Assembly: GCA_025358885.1 (NCBI GenBank)
Contig: JANYHW010000059.1
Coordinates: 1 to 39,027, forward strand
Source: Cytophagales bacterium
GTDB lineage: Bacteria; Bacteroidota; Bacteroidia; Cytophagales; Cyclobacteriaceae
Direction of reading: 5' to 3'
Length of the DNA: 39,027 bases
In this document: positions 9,675 through 17,700 of the stretch, piece by piece
How the letters are laid out: each line of letters opens with the position of its first letter
Position numbering within the stretch: the stretch's first letter is position 1
Position numbers and translations under genes: made by a program
Notes under the pieces: model-generated
What the model was told of the DNA's origin: nothing
Seen by the model: the letters and a program-made list of their open reading frames with translations, nothing else
Databases searched by the model: none

Positions 9675-10477
9675 TTCTTGTTGCGTTCAAGTTGCTTGAG
9701 TGAGTCAATAAAGTTCATCGCTGCCTCTCCAGGGTTTTTATGTTGCATGAAGGTCTGCCCAATAAGGAACCCGTTGAAACCTAGGCGTTTCAGTTCGACA
9801 ATGACTTCAGGTGATTCAATTCCGCTCTCTGACACCTTCAAGATGGACTCCGGAATCATTCCAATAAGCTGCCTGCTGATGTCTACATTCAATTCAAAGG
9901 TCTTCAGGTTGCGATTATTAATACCAATCATGTCTGCGCCTGCTTGAAGATTATGTTTCAACTCCAGGTCGCTATGCACTTCCACCAACACTTCCAGTTG
10001 CAAGCTATGCGCAAAGTGACATAATTCTTTCACTCGTTTTGCACTCAGGGCGGCAGCAATGAGGAGAATAGCATCAGCACCAATCGACCTTGCCTCAACG
10101 ATTTGATATTCATCAATGACAAAGTCCTTTCTCAGGATAGGACAGTCGTTCGATTTCCTTGCCAGAGTCAGGTCTTCATTCGCCCCCCCAAAAAAGGACG
10201 TGTCCGTCAATATGGAAATAGCCGATGCACCCGCCGATGAATAACCAGTCGTTACTTGCTCAACGGAACAATCTCCATTAATGACTCCTCTGGACGGTGA
10301 CTTGCGCTTAAACTCTGCAATGATACCTGAACTGCCCTCACGCATTAAATGCGCTTTTATCGACCGGGTGGTCGCTGAAAAATATTTACTTAACTCCAAA
10401 TGGGGTACCGGCCGAAGTATTTTATTCTCAGCCACCTCGGTGTGCTTATGCTTAATGATTTCATCGAGTATGCTCAT
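9671..10477 (-). CDS. trpC: Indole-3-glycerol phosphate synthase
   Basis: Closes the indole ring from carboxyphenylaminodeoxyribulose phosphate. I start it at the ATG at 10477 (268 aa, MSILDEIIKHK), which fits the family; a longer TTG start at 10519 would add 14 asparagine-rich residues and overlap trpD, and looks spurious. Family motifs: EFKRKSPSRG (substrate and catalytic Lys), LRKDFVIDEYQI (catalytic Lys), GINNRNLKTF and VSESGI. It lies 28 bp after the trpD stop and overlaps trpF by 4 bp. Confidence 0.95.
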   Translation of the reverse strand: MSILDEIIKHKHTEVAENKILRPVPHLELSKYFSATTRSIKAHLMREGSSGIIAEFKRKSPSRGVINGDCSVEQVTTGYSSAGASAISILTDTSFFGGANEDLTLARKSNDCPILRKDFVIDEYQIVEARSIGADAILLIAAALSAKRVKELCHFAHSLQLEVLVEVHSDLELKHNLQAGADMIGINNRNLKTFELNVDISRQLIGMIPESILKVSESGIESPEVIVELKRLGFNGFLIGQTFMQHKNPGEAAMNFIDSLKQLERNKK

Positions 10478-10505
10478 TTCTATGCGCGAAAGATTGTTAT
10501 TATTA

Positions 10506-11495
10506 TTATCCCTGCTCAAGCAGTTTTTTAAATGCCTTCAGGGCATTGCCTGACAGCAATGATTCCCTGGCCTTCAACATTGCCTGATCTATCCCACCCT
10601 GGGGATCAACACAAAATAGCGCCATGCCCGCATTGACAATCACTACATGGTTCTGCGCAGATGTGCCTTCGCCTTGCAGGATTTCAAGAAAGATTCTGGC
10701 TGAACTCTCCACCGTATCACCTCCAGCGAGCTCTGCAGCACTTAACTCATCAAAACCAAATTCGGGCGGATACATAAACTTTTCACCCGAATTCGAATAT
10801 AGCTTGCATGGACCGGTCAGTGATATTTCGTCAAACCCCTGGACATCGTGCAAGATCATGTATTGTTTTCCCGTATTCTGATACAAGTAGCCATATAAAC
10901 GGGCCAATTCTAAACTAAATACTCCGACAAGTTGCCGGGGAGGAAACGCAGGGTTAACCATGGGTCCCAGCATATTAAAAAATGTTTTCACACCAAGTTC
11001 CTTTCTGATGGGGGCAACATTTTTCATTGCCGGATGAAACAAAGGGGCATGCATAAAACAAATATTGGCCCGGTCAAGGCTTTCCTCCAGCCGCGACCGG
11101 TCATTCGTAAATACATAGCCAAAGTATTCAAGAACATTGGAAGATCCGCTCACGGAGGACACTCCATAATTTCCATGTTTAGCAACGGGCTGCCCTGCGG
11201 CTGCAACCACAAATGCTGACAGGGTTGAAATATTAAACGTATTCTTCCCATCTCCCCCGGTACCGCAAACGTCCATGACAGGTTGATCGAACCTGACAGG
11301 AATGCAGAGCTCAAGCATTGCATCGCGAAAGCCCTGAAGTTCTTCGAGCGTTATGGCACGCATCATATACACCGTCATGAATGCACTCATCTGACTCGAA
11401 TTAAACTTCCCTGATGCCAGGTCGACCAATACCTGCCGGGCGGTTTCCTTCGACAATGAGCGATGCTCGATCAATTCACTTAGTATCTCTTTCAT
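10506..11495 (-). CDS. trpD: Anthranilate phosphoribosyltransferase
   Basis: Transfers phosphoribosyl from PRPP to anthranilate. Of normal length (329 aa). The PRPP site is clear: CGTGGDGKNTFNIST near residue 78, then AKHGNYGVSSVSGSSNVLE; the Mg-binding and anthranilate regions (FNMLGPMVNPA) follow. It is a stand-alone TrpD and not a TrpGD fusion, with trpG as a separate gene 128 bp upstream; that gap holds a strong small hairpin. Confidence 0.96.
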   Translation of the reverse strand: MKEILSELIEHRSLSKETARQVLVDLASGKFNSSQMSAFMTVYMMRAITLEELQGFRDAMLELCIPVRFDQPVMDVCGTGGDGKNTFNISTLSAFVVAAAGQPVAKHGNYGVSSVSGSSNVLEYFGYVFTNDRSRLEESLDRANICFMHAPLFHPAMKNVAPIRKELGVKTFFNMLGPMVNPAFPPRQLVGVFSLELARLYGYLYQNTGKQYMILHDVQGFDEISLTGPCKLYSNSGEKFMYPPEFGFDELSAAELAGGDTVESSARIFLEILQGEGTSAQNHVVIVNAGMALFCVDPQGGIDQAMLKARESLLSGNALKAFKKLLEQG

Positions 11496-11581
11496 ATCCC
11501 TCTATCATTTGTCCATACACATAAATCTTTCCCTTGAACACCAAATCCCTGCCTACCGTCTGCCGGTTGGCCGGATCAAGT

Positions 11582-11601
11582 CCTTCTCCAAAGGGAGAAG
11601 G
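11582..11601. repeat. Perfect 8-bp-stem palindrome in the trpG-trpD gap
   Basis: CCTTCTCC and GGAGAAGG are exact complements around a 4-base loop (AAAG). There is no run of T on the operon strand, so it is not an intrinsic terminator. It sits inside the only long gap (128 bp) of the trp operon. It could be an mRNA-stabilising or processing hairpin, or one copy of a dispersed intergenic palindrome; I saw no second copy in this window. Confidence 0.6.
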
Positions 11602-11623
11602 TCAAAGCGAATTCTTAAAGCCT

Positions 11624-12190
11624 TTAGTTATCCAGCCAATTCTCCATCAGTTTTTTTCCGTGCTCAGTCATAATCGATTCAGGATGAAACTGAACACCCC
11701 GTACATCATATCTCTGGTGAGATACCGCCATCACCAAACCGTCGTTATTTACAGCAGTAACTTCTAATCCATCGCCAATTGATTCGGGACTTACCGCCCA
11801 GGAATGGTATTGTGTTACAATAAACCTGGACGGCAGATCACGAAACAGTCGTTCTGAAGGCTCGGTGACATTCAATTCACACGTAACACCATGTCTGACC
11901 ACTGGAAGGTTGTAGAGAGAAGCGCCATAGACTTCGGCAATTCCCTGGTGGCCAAGGCAAACACCCAGTATACTTTTTGAAGGACCATACTCCCTGATAA
12001 CTTCCTTCATGACTCCTGCCTCCTTGGGAATACCAGGCCCGGGTGACAATAGTATTTTATCATACTGTTTGACCTGTTCCAAACTTATCCTGTCATTTCG
12101 TATGACATCTACACCCAAACCCAGTGACCGGATGATATGAACCAGGTTGTAGGTAAATGAATCGTAATTGTCCAGTATCAATATCTTCAT
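11624..12190 (-). CDS. trpG: Anthranilate synthase glutamine amidotransferase subunit
   Basis: Class I glutamine amidotransferase that feeds ammonia to TrpE. 188 aa. The catalytic triad is visible: Cys78 in LGVCLGHQ, His169 and Glu171 in VQFHPES; the oxyanion loop SPGPGIPKEAG is near residues 49-59. The gene follows trpE after 24 bp. In many bacteria such a subunit also serves aminodeoxychorismate synthase, but no pabB is seen here, so TrpE is the evident partner. Confidence 0.95.
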   Translation of the reverse strand: MKILILDNYDSFTYNLVHIIRSLGLGVDVIRNDRISLEQVKQYDKILLSPGPGIPKEAGVMKEVIREYGPSKSILGVCLGHQGIAEVYGASLYNLPVVRHGVTCELNVTEPSERLFRDLPSRFIVTQYHSWAVSPESIGDGLEVTAVNNDGLVMAVSHQRYDVRGVQFHPESIMTEHGKKLMENWLDN

Positions 12191-12214
12191 AATCGTCTTT
12201 TTTGAAACACTATT

Positions 12215-13612
12215 CTAAATTTTTTCGGCCATGGCTATTGCTTTCCTCAATGCCTCCAGCTTGTTGTTCACTTCTTGCAGCTCATTCTTTGGAACAGACT
12301 TGGCAACAATTCCGGCGCCTGCCTGACAAATCAGTTTATTATCCTTGCTTAGAAACGTCCGAATCATGATGGCCTGATTGATGTTCCCGTTAAACCCGAT
12401 GAAGCCAATTGCGCCGCCATAGAAGCTTCGATTAACCTTCTCGTAGTCATTGATCAAGGTCATAGCCTTATGTTTTGGAGCGCCTGAAAGCGTGCCTGCA
12501 GGAAATGTATCCACTGCCAGTTTCAATGGCGAATGTTCGGGGCGAAGGGTGCCCGTCACTTTGGAAACGAGGTGAATCACATGAGAGTAGTATTGAATTT
12601 CCTTAAATACCTCTACGGTTACATTTTCAGCATCGCGACTCAGGTCATTTCGCGCCAGGTCGACGAGCATAACGTGTTCAGCATTCTCCTTCTCATCCTG
12701 AGTCAGCTTTTCGGCAAGTGCGGTATCCTCCTGGTCATTACCAGATCTTCTGAAAGTCCCGGCGATGGGAAATATGCTTGCTTCTCCATTCCTGATCTGG
12801 ATTTGGGATTCTGGTGATGATCCGAATATTTTGAAATTTCCGTAATCGAAATAGAACAAGTAAGGTGAAGGGTTAATGGATCGAAGTGAACGATACACAT
12901 TGAATTCATCGCCCCTAAACCCCCGCTCAAATCGTCTTGAAAGAACAATCTGGAATACGTCTCCCCTGAAGCAATGCTTCATCCCCTGGTCGACCATATC
13001 AAGGAAATCTTCATCCGTTGATGGTGATGATTCTTCATTCGTGGACTTAAATGGAAATGTAGAGAACCGGTTGCTATAAATGATTTTCTCAAGTTTCTCA
13101 AGTCCATGATCATGCACTTTTCCGGCAATTTCAGGCGTATTTTCATACAGGGTCATTTCATTGGAGAAATGATCGACTAGAATCACATACCGATAGACCT
13201 TGTATAACATGTCGGGACAAAGTTTTTCACTGATTGTTAAATCAATATCCTCAAAGTACCTAACGGCGTCGTAGGTGCTGTAGCCGAACAGTCCGGAAGA
13301 AGGATGGAACTGGTCCACCTCAAATGAGTTGCGGAATTTATCCAGCGCCTCAAGAACCTGTCCCCTGAAGGCAATTTTGTCTATGCTCTTTGAACGATCC
13401 GGGTAATGAATTTCAATGACTTCATTTTTTACCTCGAATGAGGCAATTGGATCGCAGCAAACCATGGACAAACTGTTCTCATGACCATGGTAATCGGAGC
13501 TTTCCAACAGAAGACTTCCCGCAAACATGTCTCGCAGCTTGAGGTAGATATTGACAGGCGTAAGCGTGTCGGCCAGCATCTTTTTGGATCGTGTTACTAA
13601 TCTGAATTTCAT
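12215..13612 (-). CDS. trpE: Anthranilate synthase component I
   Basis: Converts chorismate and ammonia to anthranilate, the committed step. 465 aa. The N-terminal LLESSDYHG carries the LLES element used for tryptophan feedback binding in this family. The chorismate-binding domain is shown by the FQIVLSRRFER, IFPIAGTFRR and DTFPAGTLSGAPKHKA motifs and by GAIGFIGFNGNINQAIMIRT. It is the first structural gene of the operon, 43 bp downstream of the attenuator's T-run, and so is expected to be controlled both by attenuation and by feedback inhibition. Confidence 0.96.
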   Translation of the reverse strand: MKFRLVTRSKKMLADTLTPVNIYLKLRDMFAGSLLLESSDYHGHENSLSMVCCDPIASFEVKNEVIEIHYPDRSKSIDKIAFRGQVLEALDKFRNSFEVDQFHPSSGLFGYSTYDAVRYFEDIDLTISEKLCPDMLYKVYRYVILVDHFSNEMTLYENTPEIAGKVHDHGLEKLEKIIYSNRFSTFPFKSTNEESSPSTDEDFLDMVDQGMKHCFRGDVFQIVLSRRFERGFRGDEFNVYRSLRSINPSPYLFYFDYGNFKIFGSSPESQIQIRNGEASIFPIAGTFRRSGNDQEDTALAEKLTQDEKENAEHVMLVDLARNDLSRDAENVTVEVFKEIQYYSHVIHLVSKVTGTLRPEHSPLKLAVDTFPAGTLSGAPKHKAMTLINDYEKVNRSFYGGAIGFIGFNGNINQAIMIRTFLSKDNKLICQAGAGIVAKSVPKNELQEVNNKLEALRKAIAMAEKI

Positions 13613-13655
13613 AGCTCGTTCGTTTTTCTTTCACCCTTTATTCTCCCTCGGACAT

Positions 13656-13689
13656 AAAAAAACCCACCCCGAAAGATCGGGGCGGGTTT
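13656..13689 (-). terminator. trp attenuator terminator (segments 3:4)
   Basis: On the minus strand, arms at 13677-13689 and 13660-13672 form a 13-bp stem with one G-U pair and a 4-base loop, followed by seven U (13656-13662). This is a canonical intrinsic terminator. It lies between the WWW leader peptide and trpE. Its upper arm contains CCGATCT (13674-13680), which is complementary to AGATCGG (13734-13740) in the leader, so an antiterminator can form instead. It is also the only terminator visible after the bTHX gene. Confidence 0.9.
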
Positions 13690-13715
13690 AGTGTACTTCT
13701 TTTCTTAAAGAAAAA

Positions 13716-13787
13716 TCACACAACAGCCAGGCACCGATCTGAACCAGATCCTTGCCACCACCATGCTGCTGAAATCGACATCCTCAT
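13716..13787 (-). CDS. trpL: trp operon leader peptide with three tandem Trp codons
   Basis: A 23-codon frame beginning ATG AGG ATG (start 13787) and ending TGA at 13716-13718. Codons 9-11 are three consecutive TGG (13755-13763), preceded by SISAA and followed by QGSGSD. Trp is rare, so three in a row just before a terminator and trpE is strong evidence for a regulatory leader. A second in-frame ATG at 13781 would give 21 aa. The start is 2 nt after the bTHX stop, so ribosomes may reach it by termination and re-initiation. Its only role is presumably to sense charged tRNA-Trp: stalling at codons 9-11 would cover the first strand of the 1:2 hairpin and favour read-through. Confidence 0.9.
   Translation of the reverse strand: MRMSISAAWWWQGSGSDRCLAVV
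13731..13755 (-). promoter_or_regulatory. trp leader: Attenuator 1:2 hairpin and antiterminator strand
   Basis: On the minus strand GATCTG (13745-13750) and CAGATC (13736-13741) form a 6-bp stem with a GTT loop, extended by GCA/TGC across a 2x2 internal loop. The same region includes AGATCGG (13734-13740), which can instead pair for 7 bp with CCGATCT (13674-13680) in the terminator arm. A ribosome stalled on the Trp codons at 13755-13763 would mask 13745-13750 and free the second strand. A small A/T-rich hairpin at 13700-13714 lies between the two antiterminator strands. These are the three alternative structures of a classical attenuator. Confidence 0.85.
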
Positions 13788-13789
13788 AT

Positions 13790-13990
13790 TTATTCTGCGG
13801 CTGCTTCTTTCTTACGAGGAGCGCGCTTAGCCTTAGGCTTCTCCTCAACAGGGGCTACTACCGCCGCTACTACAGGTTTTGCGGAAGTGACCCTTTTCAA
13901 CCTTGCCTTAATCGCCTTCTTGTTTCTGGACACGCCATATGATCCGATCGAGATCTTGCCCTTCTTGGTTTTTTTGTCTCCTCTACCCAT
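13790..13990 (-). CDS. Small ribosomal subunit protein bTHX, with Ala/Lys-rich tail
   Basis: 66-aa basic protein beginning MGRGDKKTKKGKISIGSYG, which matches the start of the 30S protein THX (MGKGD...RGKI..G.YG). I start it at 13990 because the family begins at MGRGDKK; an upstream ATG at 14023 would add 11 residues. After the conserved part (residues 1-25) comes a lysine/alanine/proline tail of about 40 residues ending EAAAE, which the Thermus THX lacks. A promoter with good element spacing is seen at 14012-14042. The stop codon is 2 nt before the trp leader peptide, and no terminator separates it from the trp operon except the attenuator. Confidence 0.75.
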   Translation of the reverse strand: MGRGDKKTKKGKISIGSYGVSRNKKAIKARLKRVTSAKPVVAAVVAPVEEKPKAKRAPRKKEAAAE

Positions 13991-14011
13991 GATACTGATT
14001 AAATATTTCGG

Positions 14012-14042
14012 CAAGTATAACAAGGGTTAGCAAATTTACAAA
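14012..14042 (-). promoter_or_regulatory. Predicted Bacteroidota-type promoter for bTHX and probably the trp operon
   Basis: On the minus strand TTTG (14039-14042) is followed after exactly 19 nt by TATACTTG (14012-14019), one mismatch from the TAnnTTTG -7 element of the Bacteroidota sigma factor. It lies about 20 bp before the bTHX start. I found no comparable pair inside bTHX, so this may also drive the trp leader and operon. Confidence 0.6.
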
Positions 14043-14246
14043 ATTTGACCTCGATTCCCGGAAAGAAATCCCCCAATCCAGCGTGGTTCGAATTGCCCGG
14101 CCGATGATTTCAATTGAACTTTCTTAAATATTCTGGCGAAAATGCAGAACCTCGCAGCCCGATGTACTGTTAAATACCTACCAGGGAGCAGCTCAAATGG
14201 TCAAAAAAAATCATCTACTCTCCATTCCTCCAAGGAATAGTGCGTT

Positions 14247-14744
14247 ATGGAAAAATTAAGGATCATTACCGCTATACGAAACGCAGCCCATCGCCTTGAG
14301 TCAGGTACCCATTACCAATGGGGACATATGGGCGCGTGTAACTGCGGCTACATCACCCAGGAGGTCACCAAACTTACTCAGGAGGAAATCCACCGCAAGG
14401 CAATGGTTCGTCATGGAGACTGGAGCGAACAACTAAATGACTATTGCCCATCCAGCGGCCTTCCCATGGACGACCTGATTTCCAAACTTATTAATTTTGG
14501 ATTCAATCTGGACGAATTGGCAAATCTCGAAAGATTGTCCGACCAACGTGTTTTGCAAGCGTTGCCATTGGAGAAAAGAGACCTTCAATTCAATATAAAG
14601 GCTGATGTTATCACGTATATGAGAACCTGGGCCACCATGCTGGAAGAAGAACTGTTAAGTAAAGTTCAACTTCCTCTCGGTTTAACTTCCCTGGCATCAA
14701 AACAAGAAACCAAGACGGAGGTAGAAGAGAGTCCCTTCTTTTGA
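14247..14744 (+). CDS. Conserved-looking unknown protein with a CNC motif
   Basis: 165-aa soluble protein, no signal peptide or membrane segment. I do not recognise a named family. Visible features are HMGACNCGYITQ (residues about 27-38) and YCPSSGLP (about 67), giving three cysteines and nearby histidines that could bind a metal, followed by helical segments and a charged tail ending EESPFF. Codon use is like that of neighbouring genes. Its 3' end overlaps the convergent phosphoesterase-barrel gene by 48 bp. The preceding 256 bp (13991-14246) hold the bTHX promoter on the other strand and otherwise nothing I can name. Confidence 0.75.
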   Translation: MEKLRIITAIRNAAHRLESGTHYQWGHMGACNCGYITQEVTKLTQEEIHRKAMVRHGDWSEQLNDYCPSSGLPMDDLISKLINFGFNLDELANLERLSDQRVLQALPLEKRDLQFNIKADVITYMRTWATMLEEELLSKVQLPLGLTSLASKQETKTEVEESPFF

Positions 14745-17700
14745 ATGTCCGACCTCTGTTACTACGGTAGTCAAGTCATAAGGAACAAACCAAAGCCCGC
14801 CGCCATAGCCCCTGTGCCAATCATCAGATTTACCTGTCGGTGAAGATGGATCTATTCCAGTAGCGTCTTTGTACCATACTCGTCCCACATCATAAAAGAA
14901 GTGCATGCCCACGGATGCTGGAAATAAGTAAGTGCGAAGACTTCCAAGTTTGATTCGCACCTCATTGTTGAAATAGACTTTTGAATCACCATAAAATCTC
15001 GTCTTGTGATACCCGCGAATTTCTGATTTCCCATCGAGCGCCTGAGCCTGATACAATTGGTATACTCCCGTATTGAGGCCGCCCCCGGCATTGAAAACAT
15101 AGGTGACCCTGGCAGGAAGTCGAAACGACTGATACAGGGTAAAAGAAGTATTGTGGGATGTGAAACTGGGGGCATCAAAACCATCCATCGCCCGCGAGGT
15201 ATGTTTGAACACAACTCCCCTGGTGGTGTAGTTGTGGTTGTCTCGCTTATCTACACCAAATGAAGTTACCAATCCCGCAAAGTTCTGCGCCTGTCCAAGT
15301 ACGGATTCAGGCAGCGTGGCATTGTATTCTTTGATGTACCTGTCCTCCGTCGGGTTCACAATTTCTCCGCGCTGAAAAACCGGGCCAACTTTAAAATAAC
15401 CCCACTGCCCAATCTTACGTCTCAATTTGACTTCTCCCCTGATGTCGCGGAAACGAAGTCGGTAGTAGTCAATAGAATTGGCCACATTGATACCGGGTTG
15501 CTGATTGATCGACTGATCAAATACTGACTCATTGCCCCATCCAAAGAAGTTATTTACGTAATTTGGAGACCTCACATCGGCGTCCAGCTCAAGGTCCCAC
15601 TTGCCCACATATTGGGGGAAGCGACCTTCATAGCGAACCGTAAATGAATGCGTCTTGATGGCATAACTTCCTTGAAGGAGATGGTGTGATAGATAGGGCT
15701 TCTTCCTGAAACCATGCGTTACCGTGGAGAAGCCTGTTCCAATGAAAACACCATCATCCACGTTGTAGGTGAGTGTATGTTTAGGTTCAAACTTGTCATA
15801 TTGATAATCCTTACGATCATATTCATTGACAAGTGGGTCGGTCGATGTTCGGTTGTGGATGCTGGCTCCTTCAATATTTACACCTGCAGGATGATCATAG
15901 ACAAATATTTTTTGGTCACCACCGGAGTCATTCCAAACCTGGTCTCTTCCATCTCCACCGATAACCCTGACCGTCTCACCACCAAGAGATACACCCGAAA
16001 AATGAAACACATCCTCGCCAGCCATTCCGTAGAGTCGAACTTCCTTGGTCTCATTGTATCTGAATTCCCGGTTAAACAAAAGTTTTCCCTTCTGACCCTC
16101 CTTGTTCAATTTGTACACCTGCACGTTGAGATTCCCACCCGGTAGCCACTTGCTTTCAAACCATTCGCGCTTGTCGGAGCCCATCACATCCACTTGCTTT
16201 GCCAGGAACTGATAGTAGGTCCTGACATTTTTGACCAACACTGACCTTCTCGACTTGAGTTTGCTCACAATCTCATTGCCATGCAATGCATAAATTTCAC
16301 TCGGCCAGGCCTGGGCTGCAGAGTCAATTGCCTGATCAGTCATTCGGTTGGCCAGATCAGTGGCGGCATGTACAAAGTCATCTTCAGGTAATGCATTAAG
16401 AAAACTTCGATCGAACCATCGACCTACCTGCATTAGTCCCGGGGCCCACAGGATGTGATGGTCGAATCCTTCCAAGTACGGAGACTTATAACGCGCCCTC
16501 CATTGATGTGGAACGAATCCCTCATTTACAAAGAAAGCTTGATCACGATCGCGGGGAATAGGGCGATAAATCTTTTCTTTCTTTCGTGTGTATTCGCCCC
16601 AGCGCCACTGATCATCGTGGCGGTCCCAGTCACCAATCCACATATCAAAGAGCCGGGAACGCAACACCCAATGCTGGTCCACCTGAACATCATGGTCCTT
16701 GGCCATATGTTCAAGTAACTTATGGGTACTGATCATTTTTTCCGGGCTGCCAAAAAAAGACATTCCCAATCCGCTGCCATCCGGGCGCTCTTCGAACGTC
16801 ATGATCTGACCGGCAAAGTCTTTCCGGTAAATACCCCATCGCGGATCATTGGGTGCAAATACTATTTTCGGATTGGCATGATAAATCCCTGCCGATTGAG
16901 CGAGTCGAGGTATGACGGTGGCTGCATAAGGATGATCAGCGGAAACCTGGTCCTGTTTGACTGTCTGCAAAAACGTTTTTCTGAAATTCGAGGGCAGGGC
17001 ACGAGTCGGGTATTTTTCAACCGTTCTCAAGGTGTATTCCCGACCCTGAACGTCATTGAGGCGCAAAGCCATGGTCTCCATTCCACCGCCCTTGCTTAGA
17101 ATTTTCAATCCGCCCTTTTCTCGTCCAAGGTCAAATGCCTGCAATGAAATTTTCTGGGCCCACTCGGCACGATAGTTATCGCCCAATAGCATTTTTCTGA
17201 ATCTGCCTGCTTCATACTGGTAACTCGCGCGTGCGGCGACCCACAAAGTATCCGTTTTTATTTCCGTGAATCTTTGCACTTCTGGAACTTTCTGTTTGGG
17301 AATGGCAGCGGAGTATAGAATTCCATTTTCTCCAAAGTAGTCTGCCTCCGCGCGGCCATCAGTCTTGAATCGCAGTCTTACAAACCCAATCTCAGACGAG
17401 CCAAATTTTGAAAAGCCCTTTTGTTTAACTGGAGTGGTTGCCGAGCCAGCGCCACTGACGATGTAGTGGACACTGTCACTTTCAATGTACTGCTGATTAT
17501 TCTCATGGGCGCTAACATAGATCGTTCCAGGATATTGCCGCATGATGTCCTGAAGACCACGACGCAAAGCTTTATTAAGGGGATGGGCAATATCTTGAAC
17601 ATTCCCAAAAATTTTACGATAAAGCGGAAACAGAGAACCAACGATAGGGAGCGGGATATACAAGTTTTCATTTGCTTCGGTAAAAGGGAAAAGATGGTCT

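Noticed and set aside
10478-10519. Longer TTG start for trpC with an Asn-rich N-terminus
   Set aside because: The extra 14 residues are absent from the family pattern and overlap trpD; the ATG at 10477 fits better.
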